Below are positions 31,559-39,437 of a stretch of DNA of 64,000 nucleotides, in pieces. Below the pieces are notes generated by a model that saw only the letters and a program-made list of their open reading frames with translations, made no database searches and was not told where the DNA came from. Position 1 is the stretch's first letter, and each line of letters opens with the position of its first letter. The stretch is taken from contig NC_013739.1 in NCBI RefSeq assembly GCF_000025265.1, positions 1-64,000 on the forward strand, in the 5' to 3' direction. The DNA is from Conexibacter woesei DSM 14684. Lineage in GTDB: Bacteria > Actinomycetota > Thermoleophilia > Solirubrobacterales > Solirubrobacteraceae. A program made the translations under genes and the position numbers.

Positions 31559-33952
31559 ATGGCACCGCGTCCTCTCAACGGCTCGACCCCACCGCTCCAG
31601 GCACAGGCCGCCGCGCTCCTGCGGCGCGGCGACGTCGACGCCTATCGGGCGCTGTTCGCCGACGCGGCCGCGTTGGAGGATCGCAACGCCCGATACCTCG
31701 AGCGCTGCCACCTCGTCAACGCGGCGCTGGCGCACGGCGGCGTCGGCGCAGCCGTCGGCGTTCGCGCGGGCCTCGAGGAGCTGCTCACGGTGCTGGAGCA
31801 GGAGCCGGCCGAGCCGGTGCTGCTCAACCAGGCTGGGGTGCTGCTCGCGATGTTCGACGGCTTCGCACCCGCGCTGGCGGTGCTGGAGGCGGCGCTGCGA
31901 CTCGACCCCGGACTGGACGACGTCGCCGTCAACGCCGCCAAGATCCGGCAGCTGCTGTCAGCGCGCACGCGCGGCCGGATCGACCGCTCCGGCGAGCTGG
32001 GCCGGCGCGCCGCGCGCGTCGCCGCGCGCGCCATGCCGGCCGAGGGCATGACGGTCAGCCTCTGCATGATCGTCAAGGACGAGGAGGAGATGCTGCCGCG
32101 CTCGCTCGCCGCGGCCGCGCCCGCCGTCGACGAGATCGTCGTCGTCGACACCGGCTCCAGCGACCGCACGATCGAGATCGCCACGTCGTACGGAGCGCGC
32201 GTGATCGAGCGGCCGTGGACCGGCTCGTTCTCGGAGGCGCGCAACGTCGGCCTCGACGCGGCGACCGGCGACTGGCTGCTGATCCTCGACGCCGACGAGG
32301 TGCTCGTCGCCGACGACGTGCCGAACCTGCGCGCGCTGCTGGGCCGGACCTGGCGCGAGGCGTTCTACGTCTCCGCGATCAACCACACGGGCGAGCTCGA
32401 CGACGGCACCGCGACCACGCACAGCACGGTGCGGCTGTTCCGCAACCGCCCCGGCCACCGCTACAGCGGGCGCCTGCACGAGCAGATCGTCGAGTCGCTG
32501 CCGCAGGGCGCTCCCGAGCGGTTCGAGGCGACGCCGGTCCGCATCGAGCACTTCGGCTACCTCGGCGCCGTGCGCGACGCGAAGGAGAAGTCGCGCCGCA
32601 ACATCGAGCTGCTGGAGCGGCAGCGCGACGAGGGCGACAGCTCAGCGTTCATGCACTTCAACCTCGGGTCCGAGTACGGCGCGCTCGGCGACGCGGAGGC
32701 GGCGCTGGCGGAGTACGAGCGCGCGGTCGCGCTGCTGGGCGACGTCGCCGGCGGCTCCGGCTTCATCGGCGCGCTGACCAGCCGTCACGTGCGTGCGCTG
32801 CGCGTCTGCGGCCGCGGCGACGACGCGATCGCGCGGGCGGAGGAGGCGCTGGAGCGCTTCCCCGGCTTCACCGACCTCGTCTTCGAGCAGGCCGCCGCCG
32901 CGCAGGCACTCGGGCGCACCGACGACGCGATCGCCTACTTCGAGCGCTGCATCGCGATGGGCGACGCGCCGAGCAGATACACCGCGACCGTCGGCATGGG
33001 CACCTACCTGCCGACGATCGCGCTCGCCGAGATCCGCCACCAGCACGGCGATCCCGCCGCCGCCGTCGAGCTGCTCGACGGCGCGCTCGCCGCCCACCCC
33101 GGCTTCTTCGGCCTCGTGCTGCCGTTCGCCGCGGCGCTGCTCGACGACGGTGCCGAGCCGGACGTCGTCGTCGCGCGGGTGGAGGAGCTGGTCGCGAAGC
33201 TGACGCCGACCGTGCGCTTCATGCTCGGCACGGCGCTGTACGAGCACGGCGAGACGGAGGCGGCCGAGCAGCAGTACCGCGAGCTGCTGGCGCAGCAGCC
33301 GAGCAGCGGCCACGCGCGCGTCGCGCTTGCGGAGGCGCTGCTGTCGCAGCGGCGCTGGGACGAGGCCGCGGCCGTCGCCGCCGAGCTGAACGATGCCGAG
33401 CCGCACGCCGGGGCCGCCCGCCGCAGCGAGCTGTTCGCGCGGATCACGGGCGGGGACCACACCGGTGCCGCCGCCGTGCTCGCGCGCCCGGAGCCGGACG
33501 ATGCGGTCGTCCTCGGGCCCGGCGACCGCGCGCTGTTCGCCGCCTGGCTCGCCGCCGCCGGCGGCGAGCGCGAGGACAGCGTGCTGCCGGCGGAGGCGGT
33601 CGGCCTGCTCGCCGTCACGCTGGAGGCGCTGCTGCGGGTGGAGGAGGTCGACGCGTTCGGGACGCTCGTCGGGCTGCTCGACCGCTGTCCGATCGCGCCG
33701 CGCGAGCAGCGTGAGCTGCGCGCCGGGATGTACCTGCGCCGGGGCTTTCTCGCCTCGGCCGCGGAGGAGTGGCTCGCGGTCTGCGGTGCCGACGCAACCG
33801 ACGTGCGCGCGCTGGTCGGGCTCGCGCAGGTCGCCGTCGCGCAGGGCATGACCGACGAGGCGCTCGACTTCGCGCGTGAGGCCCACGCGCTCGATCCGGG
33901 AGACGCGCGTGCCACGCGACTGCTGCAGCGACTCGAGCCGTTGGCGGCGTAG
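31559..33952 (+). CDS. Family 2 glycosyltransferase with TPR repeats, probable flagellin glycosyltransferase
   Basis: Large protein of 797 aa; ATG with GAAGGAG 5 nt upstream. Residues 1-150 are helical and TPR-like. A GT2 domain starts at MTVSLCMIVKDEEEMLPRSL (about 164), with VVDTGSSDRTIEIA, SFSEARNVGLDAA and the metal-binding DAD at 244-246. The remainder (about 370-797) consists of helical pairs with TPR character (LGSEYGALGDAEAALAEYERAV, ALGRTDDAIAYFERCIAMG). Its sigma-28-like promoter and place beside flaG-fliD suggest that it glycosylates flagellin or another filament protein; the substrate is inferred. Confidence 0.82.
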   Translation: MAPRPLNGSTPPLQAQAAALLRRGDVDAYRALFADAAALEDRNARYLERCHLVNAALAHGGVGAAVGVRAGLEELLTVLEQEPAEPVLLNQAGVLLAMFDGFAPALAVLEAALRLDPGLDDVAVNAAKIRQLLSARTRGRIDRSGELGRRAARVAARAMPAEGMTVSLCMIVKDEEEMLPRSLAAAAPAVDEIVVVDTGSSDRTIEIATSYGARVIERPWTGSFSEARNVGLDAATGDWLLILDADEVLVADDVPNLRALLGRTWREAFYVSAINHTGELDDGTATTHSTVRLFRNRPGHRYSGRLHEQIVESLPQGAPERFEATPVRIEHFGYLGAVRDAKEKSRRNIELLERQRDEGDSSAFMHFNLGSEYGALGDAEAALAEYERAVALLGDVAGGSGFIGALTSRHVRALRVCGRGDDAIARAEEALERFPGFTDLVFEQAAAAQALGRTDDAIAYFERCIAMGDAPSRYTATVGMGTYLPTIALAEIRHQHGDPAAAVELLDGALAAHPGFFGLVLPFAAALLDDGAEPDVVVARVEELVAKLTPTVRFMLGTALYEHGETEAAEQQYRELLAQQPSSGHARVALAEALLSQRRWDEAAAVAAELNDAEPHAGAARRSELFARITGGDHTGAAAVLARPEPDDAVVLGPGDRALFAAWLAAAGGEREDSVLPAEAVGLLAVTLEALLRVEEVDAFGTLVGLLDRCPIAPREQRELRAGMYLRRGFLASAAEEWLAVCGADATDVRALVGLAQVAVAQGMTDEALDFAREAHALDPGDARATRLLQRLEPLAA

Positions 33953-33959
33953 GCCGCGA

Positions 33960-33986
33960 CGGCCCTCGATCGTCCGTCGAGGGCCG
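33960..33986 (+). terminator. Perfect 10-bp hairpin after the glycosyltransferase gene
   Basis: CGGCCCTCGA (33960-33969) and TCGAGGGCCG (33977-33986) flank a 7-nt loop, seven bases after the stop codon. The sigma-28-like promoter of flaG starts right after it, so the hairpin insulates the two units. Confidence 0.7.
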
Positions 33987-33987
33987 C

Positions 33988-34014
33988 TCAAGTTCGGCTG
34001 CGGGCCGCCGACGA
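33988..34014 (+). promoter_or_regulatory. Sigma-28 (FliA) promoter for flaG-fliD
   Basis: TCAAGTTC (33988-33995), 11 nt, GCCGACGA (34007-34014). This -35 is the closest in the window to the enterobacterial TAAAGTTT. It begins two bases after the upstream terminator hairpin and ends 65 nt before the flaG ATG. Confidence 0.72.
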
Positions 34015-34079
34015 CGATGGTTGACCGCAACGACGACGGCGATCCACTCGGGGGTGGACGCCGCCCGGAGGACTTGCCC

Positions 34080-34415
34080 ATGAGCCTGGACGTCGCGCCA
34101 GTCGGACCGAGCAGCTTCAGCGCAGCGAATGACGCACAGCCGTCGTCGCGCGCGCAGCGTCCGGCTGCTGTCGTGCGTCAGCAGGTGGAGGTCGACGTCA
34201 TCCCCGAGAGCCCTCCACGCGAGGTGCTCGACGCGATCGACGCCGCGTCCAGGGCGTACCAGAAGCTGCGCGCGCAAGGACGCGAGCTGCACTTCGCGCA
34301 GGACGCCGACAGCGGTCGGCTGACGATCGAGGTCCGTGACCTCGACGGCAAGCTCCTGCGCATGATTCCGCCGAGCAGACTGCTCGACGTCGCAACCGGA
34401 GGGACTCTCGACTAA
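34080..34415 (+). CDS. flaG: FlaG family protein
   Basis: Protein of 111 aa. The ATG at 34080 has GGAGG 8 nt upstream; an earlier in-frame ATG at 34018 falls at the predicted transcription start. The C-terminal FlaG core reads LHFAQDADSGRLTIEVRDLDGKLLRMIPPSRLLDV. FlaG proteins affect filament length in several bacteria. TAATG overlap with fliD shows coupling. Confidence 0.85.
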   Translation: MSLDVAPVGPSSFSAANDAQPSSRAQRPAAVVRQQVEVDVIPESPPREVLDAIDAASRAYQKLRAQGRELHFAQDADSGRLTIEVRDLDGKLLRMIPPSRLLDVATGGTLD

Positions 34416-35842
34416 TGGCCGGCATCAACTTCTCAGGCATCGCATCGGGCCTCAACACCGGCGAGATCATCGAGCAGATGATGGCGATCGAGAAGCGCCC
34501 GCGGATCCTGCTCGACAACAAGCAGGTGCTGATCGAGACGAAGCAGGGGCTGCTGCGCGACTTCCAGACGAAGCTCAGAGCGCTGCAGCTCGCCGCGACG
34601 GACCTGCGCTCGGTCTCGCTGTGGACGCAGACGCAGTCGGTCGAGTCGAGCGACGCGACGAAGGTCTCCGCGTCCAGCACCTCGGGCGCGGGCGTCGGCG
34701 GTTACCAGATCGAGGTCTCCCAGCTCGCGAACGCCGCTCAGCGGACCTACACCTTCACGAGACCTGCCGCCGACGGCACGATCACGGTCGACGGCCACTC
34801 GACCGCGATCAGAGCGGGCATGACGGCGCAGGAGGTCGCGACCGCGATCAACACCGACAGAGACGCGAAGGTGTACGCGGCCGCGACCGACGACGGCACG
34901 CTCGTGCTCTCGAGCCGCGCGACCGGGGACACCGGCGCCGGCTTCATCGACGTCACGAGCGACGGCGGCGCGATCGCGGCCAAGCTCGACAGAGGTGGCG
35001 CGAGAATCGAGCGGCAGGGCAGAGACGCGCTCTACACGCTCGACGGCGTCTCGCTGAGATCGAGCAGCAACGTCATCAGAGACGGTCTCGCCGGCGTCAC
35101 GCTGACGCTCAGAGGCGTCACGACCGCGAGCGGTCCGGTCACGATCTCCGTCGGCGCGCCGGGCGCGAACGTCGAGGCGATCAGAAGAAAGCTCGAGGCG
35201 TTCGTCGAGGCGTACAACGCGACGATCGACCTGATCCGCGGGAAGCTCGAAGAGAGAACGGTCCCCGACCCGCGCTCGCAGCAGGACATCAAGAACGGCG
35301 TCGCGGACCCGCGCACGACGGCGCAGAAGAAGGCCGGCACGCTGTTCGGCGACCGCCAGCTCGCGGGCATGCTGTCCGACCTGCGCCAGGGGATCTACTC
35401 GCCCGTCAGCGGGCTGCCGACCGGCATGGACAGCCTCTCGTCGATCGGCATCTCGACCGGTGCGTTCTCGGCTTCGACGTCGAGAGACACGCTCGCGGGC
35501 AGACTCACGATCGACACCGACAGACTGACGAAGGCGCTGACCGAGGACCCCACCGGCGTCCGCAACCTGCTCCAGGGCGTCAACAACACCGACGGCTGGG
35601 CGCGCCGCTTCGAAGGGCTCCTCAACGACCGCACGAAGTCCGACGGCATGCTCGACAATCGGATCGACGGCGCCGACGACGAGCTGAGAATGCTGCGCCG
35701 CCAGATGGAGCAGATGGACGTCCGCCTCGCGCTGCGAGAGAAGAACCTCAACGCGCAGTTCACCGCGCTCGAGGTTGCGATCTCCAGAGCCAGAACCCAG
35801 GGCGACTGGCTCTCCGGTCAGCTCGCCGGTCTCAACAACTGA
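34415..35842 (+). CDS. fliD: Flagellar filament cap protein FliD (HAP2)
   Basis: Cap that folds flagellin at the filament tip, 475 aa. The N-terminal domain begins MAGINFSGIASGLNTGEIIEQMMAIEKRP. The middle has the FliD beta core (YQIEVSQLANAAQRTY). The C-terminal domain ends MLRRQMEQMDVRLALREKNLNAQFTALEVAISRARTQGDWLSGQLAGL with the coiled coil expected. Arginine codons are odd: 19 of 40 are AGA, 16 CGC, 4 CGG, 1 CGA by my count. It is co-transcribed with flaG. Confidence 0.95.
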   Translation: MAGINFSGIASGLNTGEIIEQMMAIEKRPRILLDNKQVLIETKQGLLRDFQTKLRALQLAATDLRSVSLWTQTQSVESSDATKVSASSTSGAGVGGYQIEVSQLANAAQRTYTFTRPAADGTITVDGHSTAIRAGMTAQEVATAINTDRDAKVYAAATDDGTLVLSSRATGDTGAGFIDVTSDGGAIAAKLDRGGARIERQGRDALYTLDGVSLRSSSNVIRDGLAGVTLTLRGVTTASGPVTISVGAPGANVEAIRRKLEAFVEAYNATIDLIRGKLEERTVPDPRSQQDIKNGVADPRTTAQKKAGTLFGDRQLAGMLSDLRQGIYSPVSGLPTGMDSLSSIGISTGAFSASTSRDTLAGRLTIDTDRLTKALTEDPTGVRNLLQGVNNTDGWARRFEGLLNDRTKSDGMLDNRIDGADDELRMLRRQMEQMDVRLALREKNLNAQFTALEVAISRARTQGDWLSGQLAGLNN

Positions 35843-35865
35843 CCGGCGCGGATCGGCGCCCGGAC

Positions 35866-35892
35866 TCAAACTCCGGGCCGCCGATCCGATCA
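35866..35892 (+). promoter_or_regulatory. Sigma-28 (FliA) promoter for fliS-fliT
   Basis: TCAAACTC (35866-35873), 11 nt, TCCGATCA (35885-35892), ending 44 nt before the fliS ATG. A second GCCGAT overlaps the spacer, but only the reading given here has the 11-nt spacing shared by all other copies. Confidence 0.65.
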
Positions 35893-35936
35893 CCCGGGTT
35901 GACGGACGGTTGTATCCCTCGATCCCCGGAAGGCCA

Positions 35937-36338
35937 ATGAGCACCCATCTCGCGGCATCGCCGCAGGCCTATCGCGAAAGCGCGGTCCTGACCGCGCCGC
36001 CGGAGCGGCTCGTCGTGATGCTGTACGACGGCGCCGGCCGCTTCCTGCACCAGGCCGTGGTCACGATGCGCGCCGGCGACATCCAGACCTGCCACGAACG
36101 CCTCCGCCGCGCCGAGGCGATCATCGACCACCTGCTCGAGACGCTCGACATGAGCCAGGGCGAGGTCGCGCAGCAGCTCGAGTCGATCTACATCTTCTGC
36201 CAGCGGCTGATCGCCGAAGCGCGCATCAGACTCGACCCGGAGAAGCTCGAGCAGGTCAGAGGCCTGCTCGCCGAGCTGCGCGAGGCGTGGGACCAGATCG
36301 GCACCGCCGGCAGCGGGTCGCAGGCCGCGCCCGCATGA
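35937..36338 (+). CDS. fliS: Flagellin export chaperone FliS
   Basis: Cytoplasmic chaperone that keeps flagellin unpolymerised; 133 aa. Motifs are YRESAVLTAPPERLVVMLYDGAGRFLHQAV and ETLDMSQGEVAQQLESIYIFCQRLI, both typical of FliS helices. The ATG lies in the 3' part of a longer frame; the sigma-28-like promoter placed 44 nt upstream supports this start. It overlaps the FliT-like gene by four bases. Confidence 0.93.
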   Translation: MSTHLAASPQAYRESAVLTAPPERLVVMLYDGAGRFLHQAVVTMRAGDIQTCHERLRRAEAIIDHLLETLDMSQGEVAQQLESIYIFCQRLIAEARIRLDPEKLEQVRGLLAELREAWDQIGTAGSGSQAAPA

Positions 36339-36667
36339 TCTCCGCCGAACCGTACGAGGCGCTCGCCCAGCTGGCCGAGCGCGAGCTCGCGCTCGTCAGC
36401 GCGAGCGAGCCGCCCTCGGCCGAGGCGCTCGTCGCGCTGATGGCCGAGCGCGACGCGCTGGTCGCGTCGCTGCCGGCGAGAGCGCCGCCCGCGGCCGCCC
36501 CCGCGCTCGCACGGGCGCTCGCGCTGCAGGAGCGCATCACCGCCGAGCTGACCGTCCACGCCGCGCAGGTGCGGCGGACGCTCGGCAGCGTCGAGCACGG
36601 CCGCCGCACGATGCACGGGTACGCCGGCGGCGCGCCCGCTCGCGGCGCGCTCGACCTGACGGGTTAG
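36335..36667 (+). CDS. fliT: FliT-like flagellar chaperone
   Basis: Helical protein of 110 aa directly after fliS (ATGA overlap). Two long helices, ISAEPYEALAQLAERELALVSA and ALARALALQERITAELTVHAAQVRRTLGSVEHGRRTMHGY, fit the FliT fold that binds FliD. The call depends more on position than on residue identity. The Ala-rich middle loop is not conserved in the family. Confidence 0.6.
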   Translation: MISAEPYEALAQLAERELALVSASEPPSAEALVALMAERDALVASLPARAPPAAAPALARALALQERITAELTVHAAQVRRTLGSVEHGRRTMHGYAGGAPARGALDLTG

Positions 36668-36688
36668 CAGACCGATCGGACCCACCGC

Positions 36689-36715
36689 TCAAGAACGGCT
36701 GCGTTTGGCCGATCT
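36689..36715 (+). promoter_or_regulatory. Sigma-28 (FliA) promoter for the flgB-fliI operon
   Basis: TCAAGAAC (36689-36696), 11 nt, GCCGATCT (36708-36715), ending 29 nt before the flgB ATG. It controls early basal-body genes, which in enterobacteria are not sigma-28 targets. Confidence 0.72.
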
Positions 36716-36744
36716 TCAGGGGCGATGAAAGGACCCTCGACCTC

Positions 36745-37098
36745 ATGAGTCTCTTCGACAGCACCCAGCTTGCGCTCGAGTCCGCCCTGCGCGGCTCCTC
36801 GATGCGCCAGGAGCTGCTGACGAACAACCTGGCGAACATCAACACGCCGGGCTATCAGCGTCAGGACCTCGACTTCCACTCTGCCCTGCAGGCGGCGCAG
36901 GCGTCCGGCAACGACCCGACCGAGGTCACCTTCCGCCCGAGCACGGATCCGTCGCGCGTCGTGCGACCGGACGGCAGCGGCCTCGACGCCGACCAGGAGT
37001 CGGCGGCGCTCGCGAAGAACACGCTCGAGTACCAGGCGCTCGTCCAGGTGATGGGCGCGCGCACCGCGATCATGCAGACCGCGCTGGGCGTGCGCTGA
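36745..37098 (+). CDS. flgB: Flagellar basal-body rod protein FlgB
   Basis: Proximal rod protein of 117 aa. The N-terminal QELLTNNLANINTPGYQRQDLDFHSAL and the C-terminal LEYQALVQVMGARTAIMQTALGVR are typical. AAAGGA lies 11 nt before the ATG. Its TGA overlaps the flgC ATG. It heads flgBC-fliEFGHI. Confidence 0.95.
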   Translation: MSLFDSTQLALESALRGSSMRQELLTNNLANINTPGYQRQDLDFHSALQAAQASGNDPTEVTFRPSTDPSRVVRPDGSGLDADQESAALAKNTLEYQALVQVMGARTAIMQTALGVR

Positions 37099-37547
37099 TG
37101 GGACTGTTCGACGCGATCGACATCGCCGGCAGCGGCCTCACCGCGGAGCGCCTGCGGATGGACGTCACGGCCGAGAACCTCGCCAACGCGCAGACGACGC
37201 GCGCTGCCGACGGCGGCCCGTACCAGCGCAAGGAGGTCGTCCTCCAGCAGAGCGGCGGCTCCTCGTTCTCGACGATGCTCACCGGCGCGATCGGCGGCGT
37301 GCGCGCGAGCGAGGCGTCCAAGGGCGTCGAGGTCGCCGGGATCGTCGAGGACCAGACCGCGCAGCGGCAGGTCTACGACCCCGGGCACCCTGACGCGGAC
37401 CCGAGAGGGTACGTCGCGATGCCGAACGTCAACCCCGTGACCGAGATGGTCGATCTGATCAGCTCGTCGCGCTCCTACGAGGCGAACGTGACCGCGATGC
37501 AGTCCGCCAAGCAGATGTTCACCAAGACGCTGGAGCTGCTCAGATGA
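37098..37547 (+). CDS. flgC: Flagellar basal-body rod protein FlgC
   Basis: Proximal rod protein of 149 aa. It shows DIAGSGLTAERLRMDVTAENLANAQTTRAADGGPYQRKEVVLQ and the C-terminal MPNVNPVTEMVDLISSSRSYEANVTAMQSAKQMFTKTLELLR, both diagnostic of FlgC. It overlaps fliE by four bases. Confidence 0.95.
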   Translation: MGLFDAIDIAGSGLTAERLRMDVTAENLANAQTTRAADGGPYQRKEVVLQQSGGSSFSTMLTGAIGGVRASEASKGVEVAGIVEDQTAQRQVYDPGHPDADPRGYVAMPNVNPVTEMVDLISSSRSYEANVTAMQSAKQMFTKTLELLR

Positions 37548-37909
37548 TCCCGGCGATCGATCCCTCGGTCGTCTCGGGCGCCGGCGGAGCCGGCGGGCTC
37601 GGCGGCGAATGGCAGATCCAGGGCGTCCCCGACGTCCCGCAGGCGGAGCTGCTGACGCCCGGCGTCGACGGCGCTCAGGCGGGCGGCGGCGAAGGATTCG
37701 GCTCGATGCTCGCGAACGAGATCGGCAAGCTCTCCGAGCTGCAGACGCATGCCGCCGAAGCAGGTCAGGCGCTCGCGACCGGGACGGCGACCGATCCGGT
37801 CTCCGCCGTTGTGGCCGTCGAGAAGGCGCAGCTCGCGATGCAGTTCGCGGGGCAGATCCGCACGAGAGGCGCCGAGGCGCTCTCAGAGATCTTCCGCACC
37901 CAGATCTAG
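37544..37909 (+). CDS. fliE: Flagellar hook-basal body complex protein FliE
   Basis: Joins the MS ring to the rod; 121 aa. The conserved part is C-terminal: GFGSMLANEIGKLSELQTHAAEAGQALATGTATDPVSAVVAVEKAQLAMQFAGQIRTRGAEALSEIFRTQI. The N-terminal 45 residues are Gly/Pro-rich. Four-base overlap with flgC and three bases before fliF. Confidence 0.93.
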   Translation: MIPAIDPSVVSGAGGAGGLGGEWQIQGVPDVPQAELLTPGVDGAQAGGGEGFGSMLANEIGKLSELQTHAAEAGQALATGTATDPVSAVVAVEKAQLAMQFAGQIRTRGAEALSEIFRTQI

Positions 37910-37912
37910 TCC

Positions 37913-39430
37913 ATGCCCGCACGCGCACTGCTCGCCAACCTCTCGACCCGCGGCAAGATCGTCCTCGCCGGCGGCGCGCTCGCGATCGTCGTCGTGCTCT
38001 TCTTCCTCTTCCAGATCGCGACGGCGCCGAGCTACACGACGCTGCTGACCGGGATGGACCCGAAGGACACGGGCGAGGTCACGGCCGCGCTCGACGAGAG
38101 AGGCATCGCCTACGAGCTGCAGAACAACGGCACCGCGCTCGCCGTCCAGAAGGGCCAGACCGCGCAGGCGCGGATCGCGCTCGCCGGCGCCGGGCTGCCC
38201 GGCAATACGAACGACGGCTACAAGATCCTCGACGACCAGAAGATGGGCACGTCGAACTTCCAGCAGAACGTCAACTACCAGCGGGCGCTGGAGGGCGAGA
38301 TCGGGACGACGATCGAGGAGGTCGACGGCGTCTCCAGCGCGCAGGTCCAGCTGGTGCTGCCCGACAGAGAGGCGCAGCTGTTCGCCGAGAACGTCAACCC
38401 GGCGACGGCGGCGGTGCTGCTGTCCGGCGCGAGCACGCTCGACGAGGGCCAGGTGCGCGGCATCGCCCAGCTCGTCACGAACAGCGTCCCCGGCCTCAAG
38501 TCCGAGAAGGTGACGATCACCGACAGCAGCGGCACGATGCTGTGGCCGACGGCGACGAGCGGCAGCTCCTCCGGCCTGCTCGCCAAGCAGGCGGCCGAGG
38601 CGCGCTACAACCAGCAGACCGCGACCAACATCACCGCGATGCTCGCCCGCACGGTCGGGCCCGACAAGGTGCAGGTACAGGTCAAGGCCGACCTCGACGC
38701 CAACGAGGCGACGCAGGACAGACTCGTCTACGGCAGAGACGGCACGCCGCTGTCCAACAGAGCCGAGAGAGAGACGCTCGTCAGCAGAGGCGGCAGAGCG
38801 GGCGGACCGGCCGGCACCGCCGGCAACAACCCGCCGGTCTACGCCGGTCAGGCGGGCGGCGACTCCGACTACAGACGCGAGTCCGAGGACGAGAACCTCG
38901 CCGTCAACAAGACCGTCACGCGCACGAGAATCGCGCCCGGCGCCGTCAACAGACAGCAGGTCGCCGTGCTCGTCGACGACTCGGTCCCGGCCGCGATGCT
39001 GCCGCAGATCAGAGACGCCGTGATGAGTGCCGCCGGCATCGACGAGGACCGCGGCGACGTGCTGACGCTCGGCTCCATACCGTTCGCCGAGCTGCCGAGA
39101 CCGGCCGCTTCCTCGCCGGTCGACGACATCTGGGACTACGCCAGATACGCCCTCCTCGGGATGGCCGCGCTCGTCTTCCTCGCGCTCGTCGCGCGGCAGC
39201 TGCGCAAGCGCGAGAACGAGACGCTCGCGGGCGAGCCGACGTGGCTGCGCGAGATCGAGTCGCCGCGCACGCTCGCGGAGCTGGAGCGGTTCGAGGAGCC
39301 GGTCGCGCCGACGCAGGTGCTGCCGCTCAGATCGCCCGAGAACGCGGCGCGGATGCAGGTCGAGGAGCTCGTCGAGCGCGATCCCGAGCGGGTCGCGCAG
39401 CACGTCCGCGCGTGGATGCAGGAGGACTGA
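37913..39430 (+). CDS. fliF: Flagellar MS-ring protein FliF
   Basis: Forms the membrane-supramembrane ring; 505 aa. An N-terminal helix (about 17-38, VLAGGALAIVVVLFFLFQIA) leads to ring-building domains with YTTLLTGMDPKDTGEVTAALDERGIAYEL and FQQNVNYQRALEGEIGTTIEEVDGVSSAQVQLVLP. A second helix at about 410-428 (YALLGMAALVFLALVA) precedes the C-terminal FliG-binding tail. The beta-collar region (about 290-350) is rich in AGA arginine codons. Confidence 0.96.
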   Translation: MPARALLANLSTRGKIVLAGGALAIVVVLFFLFQIATAPSYTTLLTGMDPKDTGEVTAALDERGIAYELQNNGTALAVQKGQTAQARIALAGAGLPGNTNDGYKILDDQKMGTSNFQQNVNYQRALEGEIGTTIEEVDGVSSAQVQLVLPDREAQLFAENVNPATAAVLLSGASTLDEGQVRGIAQLVTNSVPGLKSEKVTITDSSGTMLWPTATSGSSSGLLAKQAAEARYNQQTATNITAMLARTVGPDKVQVQVKADLDANEATQDRLVYGRDGTPLSNRAERETLVSRGGRAGGPAGTAGNNPPVYAGQAGGDSDYRRESEDENLAVNKTVTRTRIAPGAVNRQQVAVLVDDSVPAAMLPQIRDAVMSAAGIDEDRGDVLTLGSIPFAELPRPAASSPVDDIWDYARYALLGMAALVFLALVARQLRKRENETLAGEPTWLREIESPRTLAELERFEEPVAPTQVLPLRSPENAARMQVEELVERDPERVAQHVRAWMQED

Positions 39431-39437
39431 GCGAGCG

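Noticed and set aside
34018-34079. Upstream ATG for flaG at 34018
   Set aside because: The predicted sigma-28 [16 protein letters not shown] at about 34020, and GGAGG sits correctly before the ATG at 34080.
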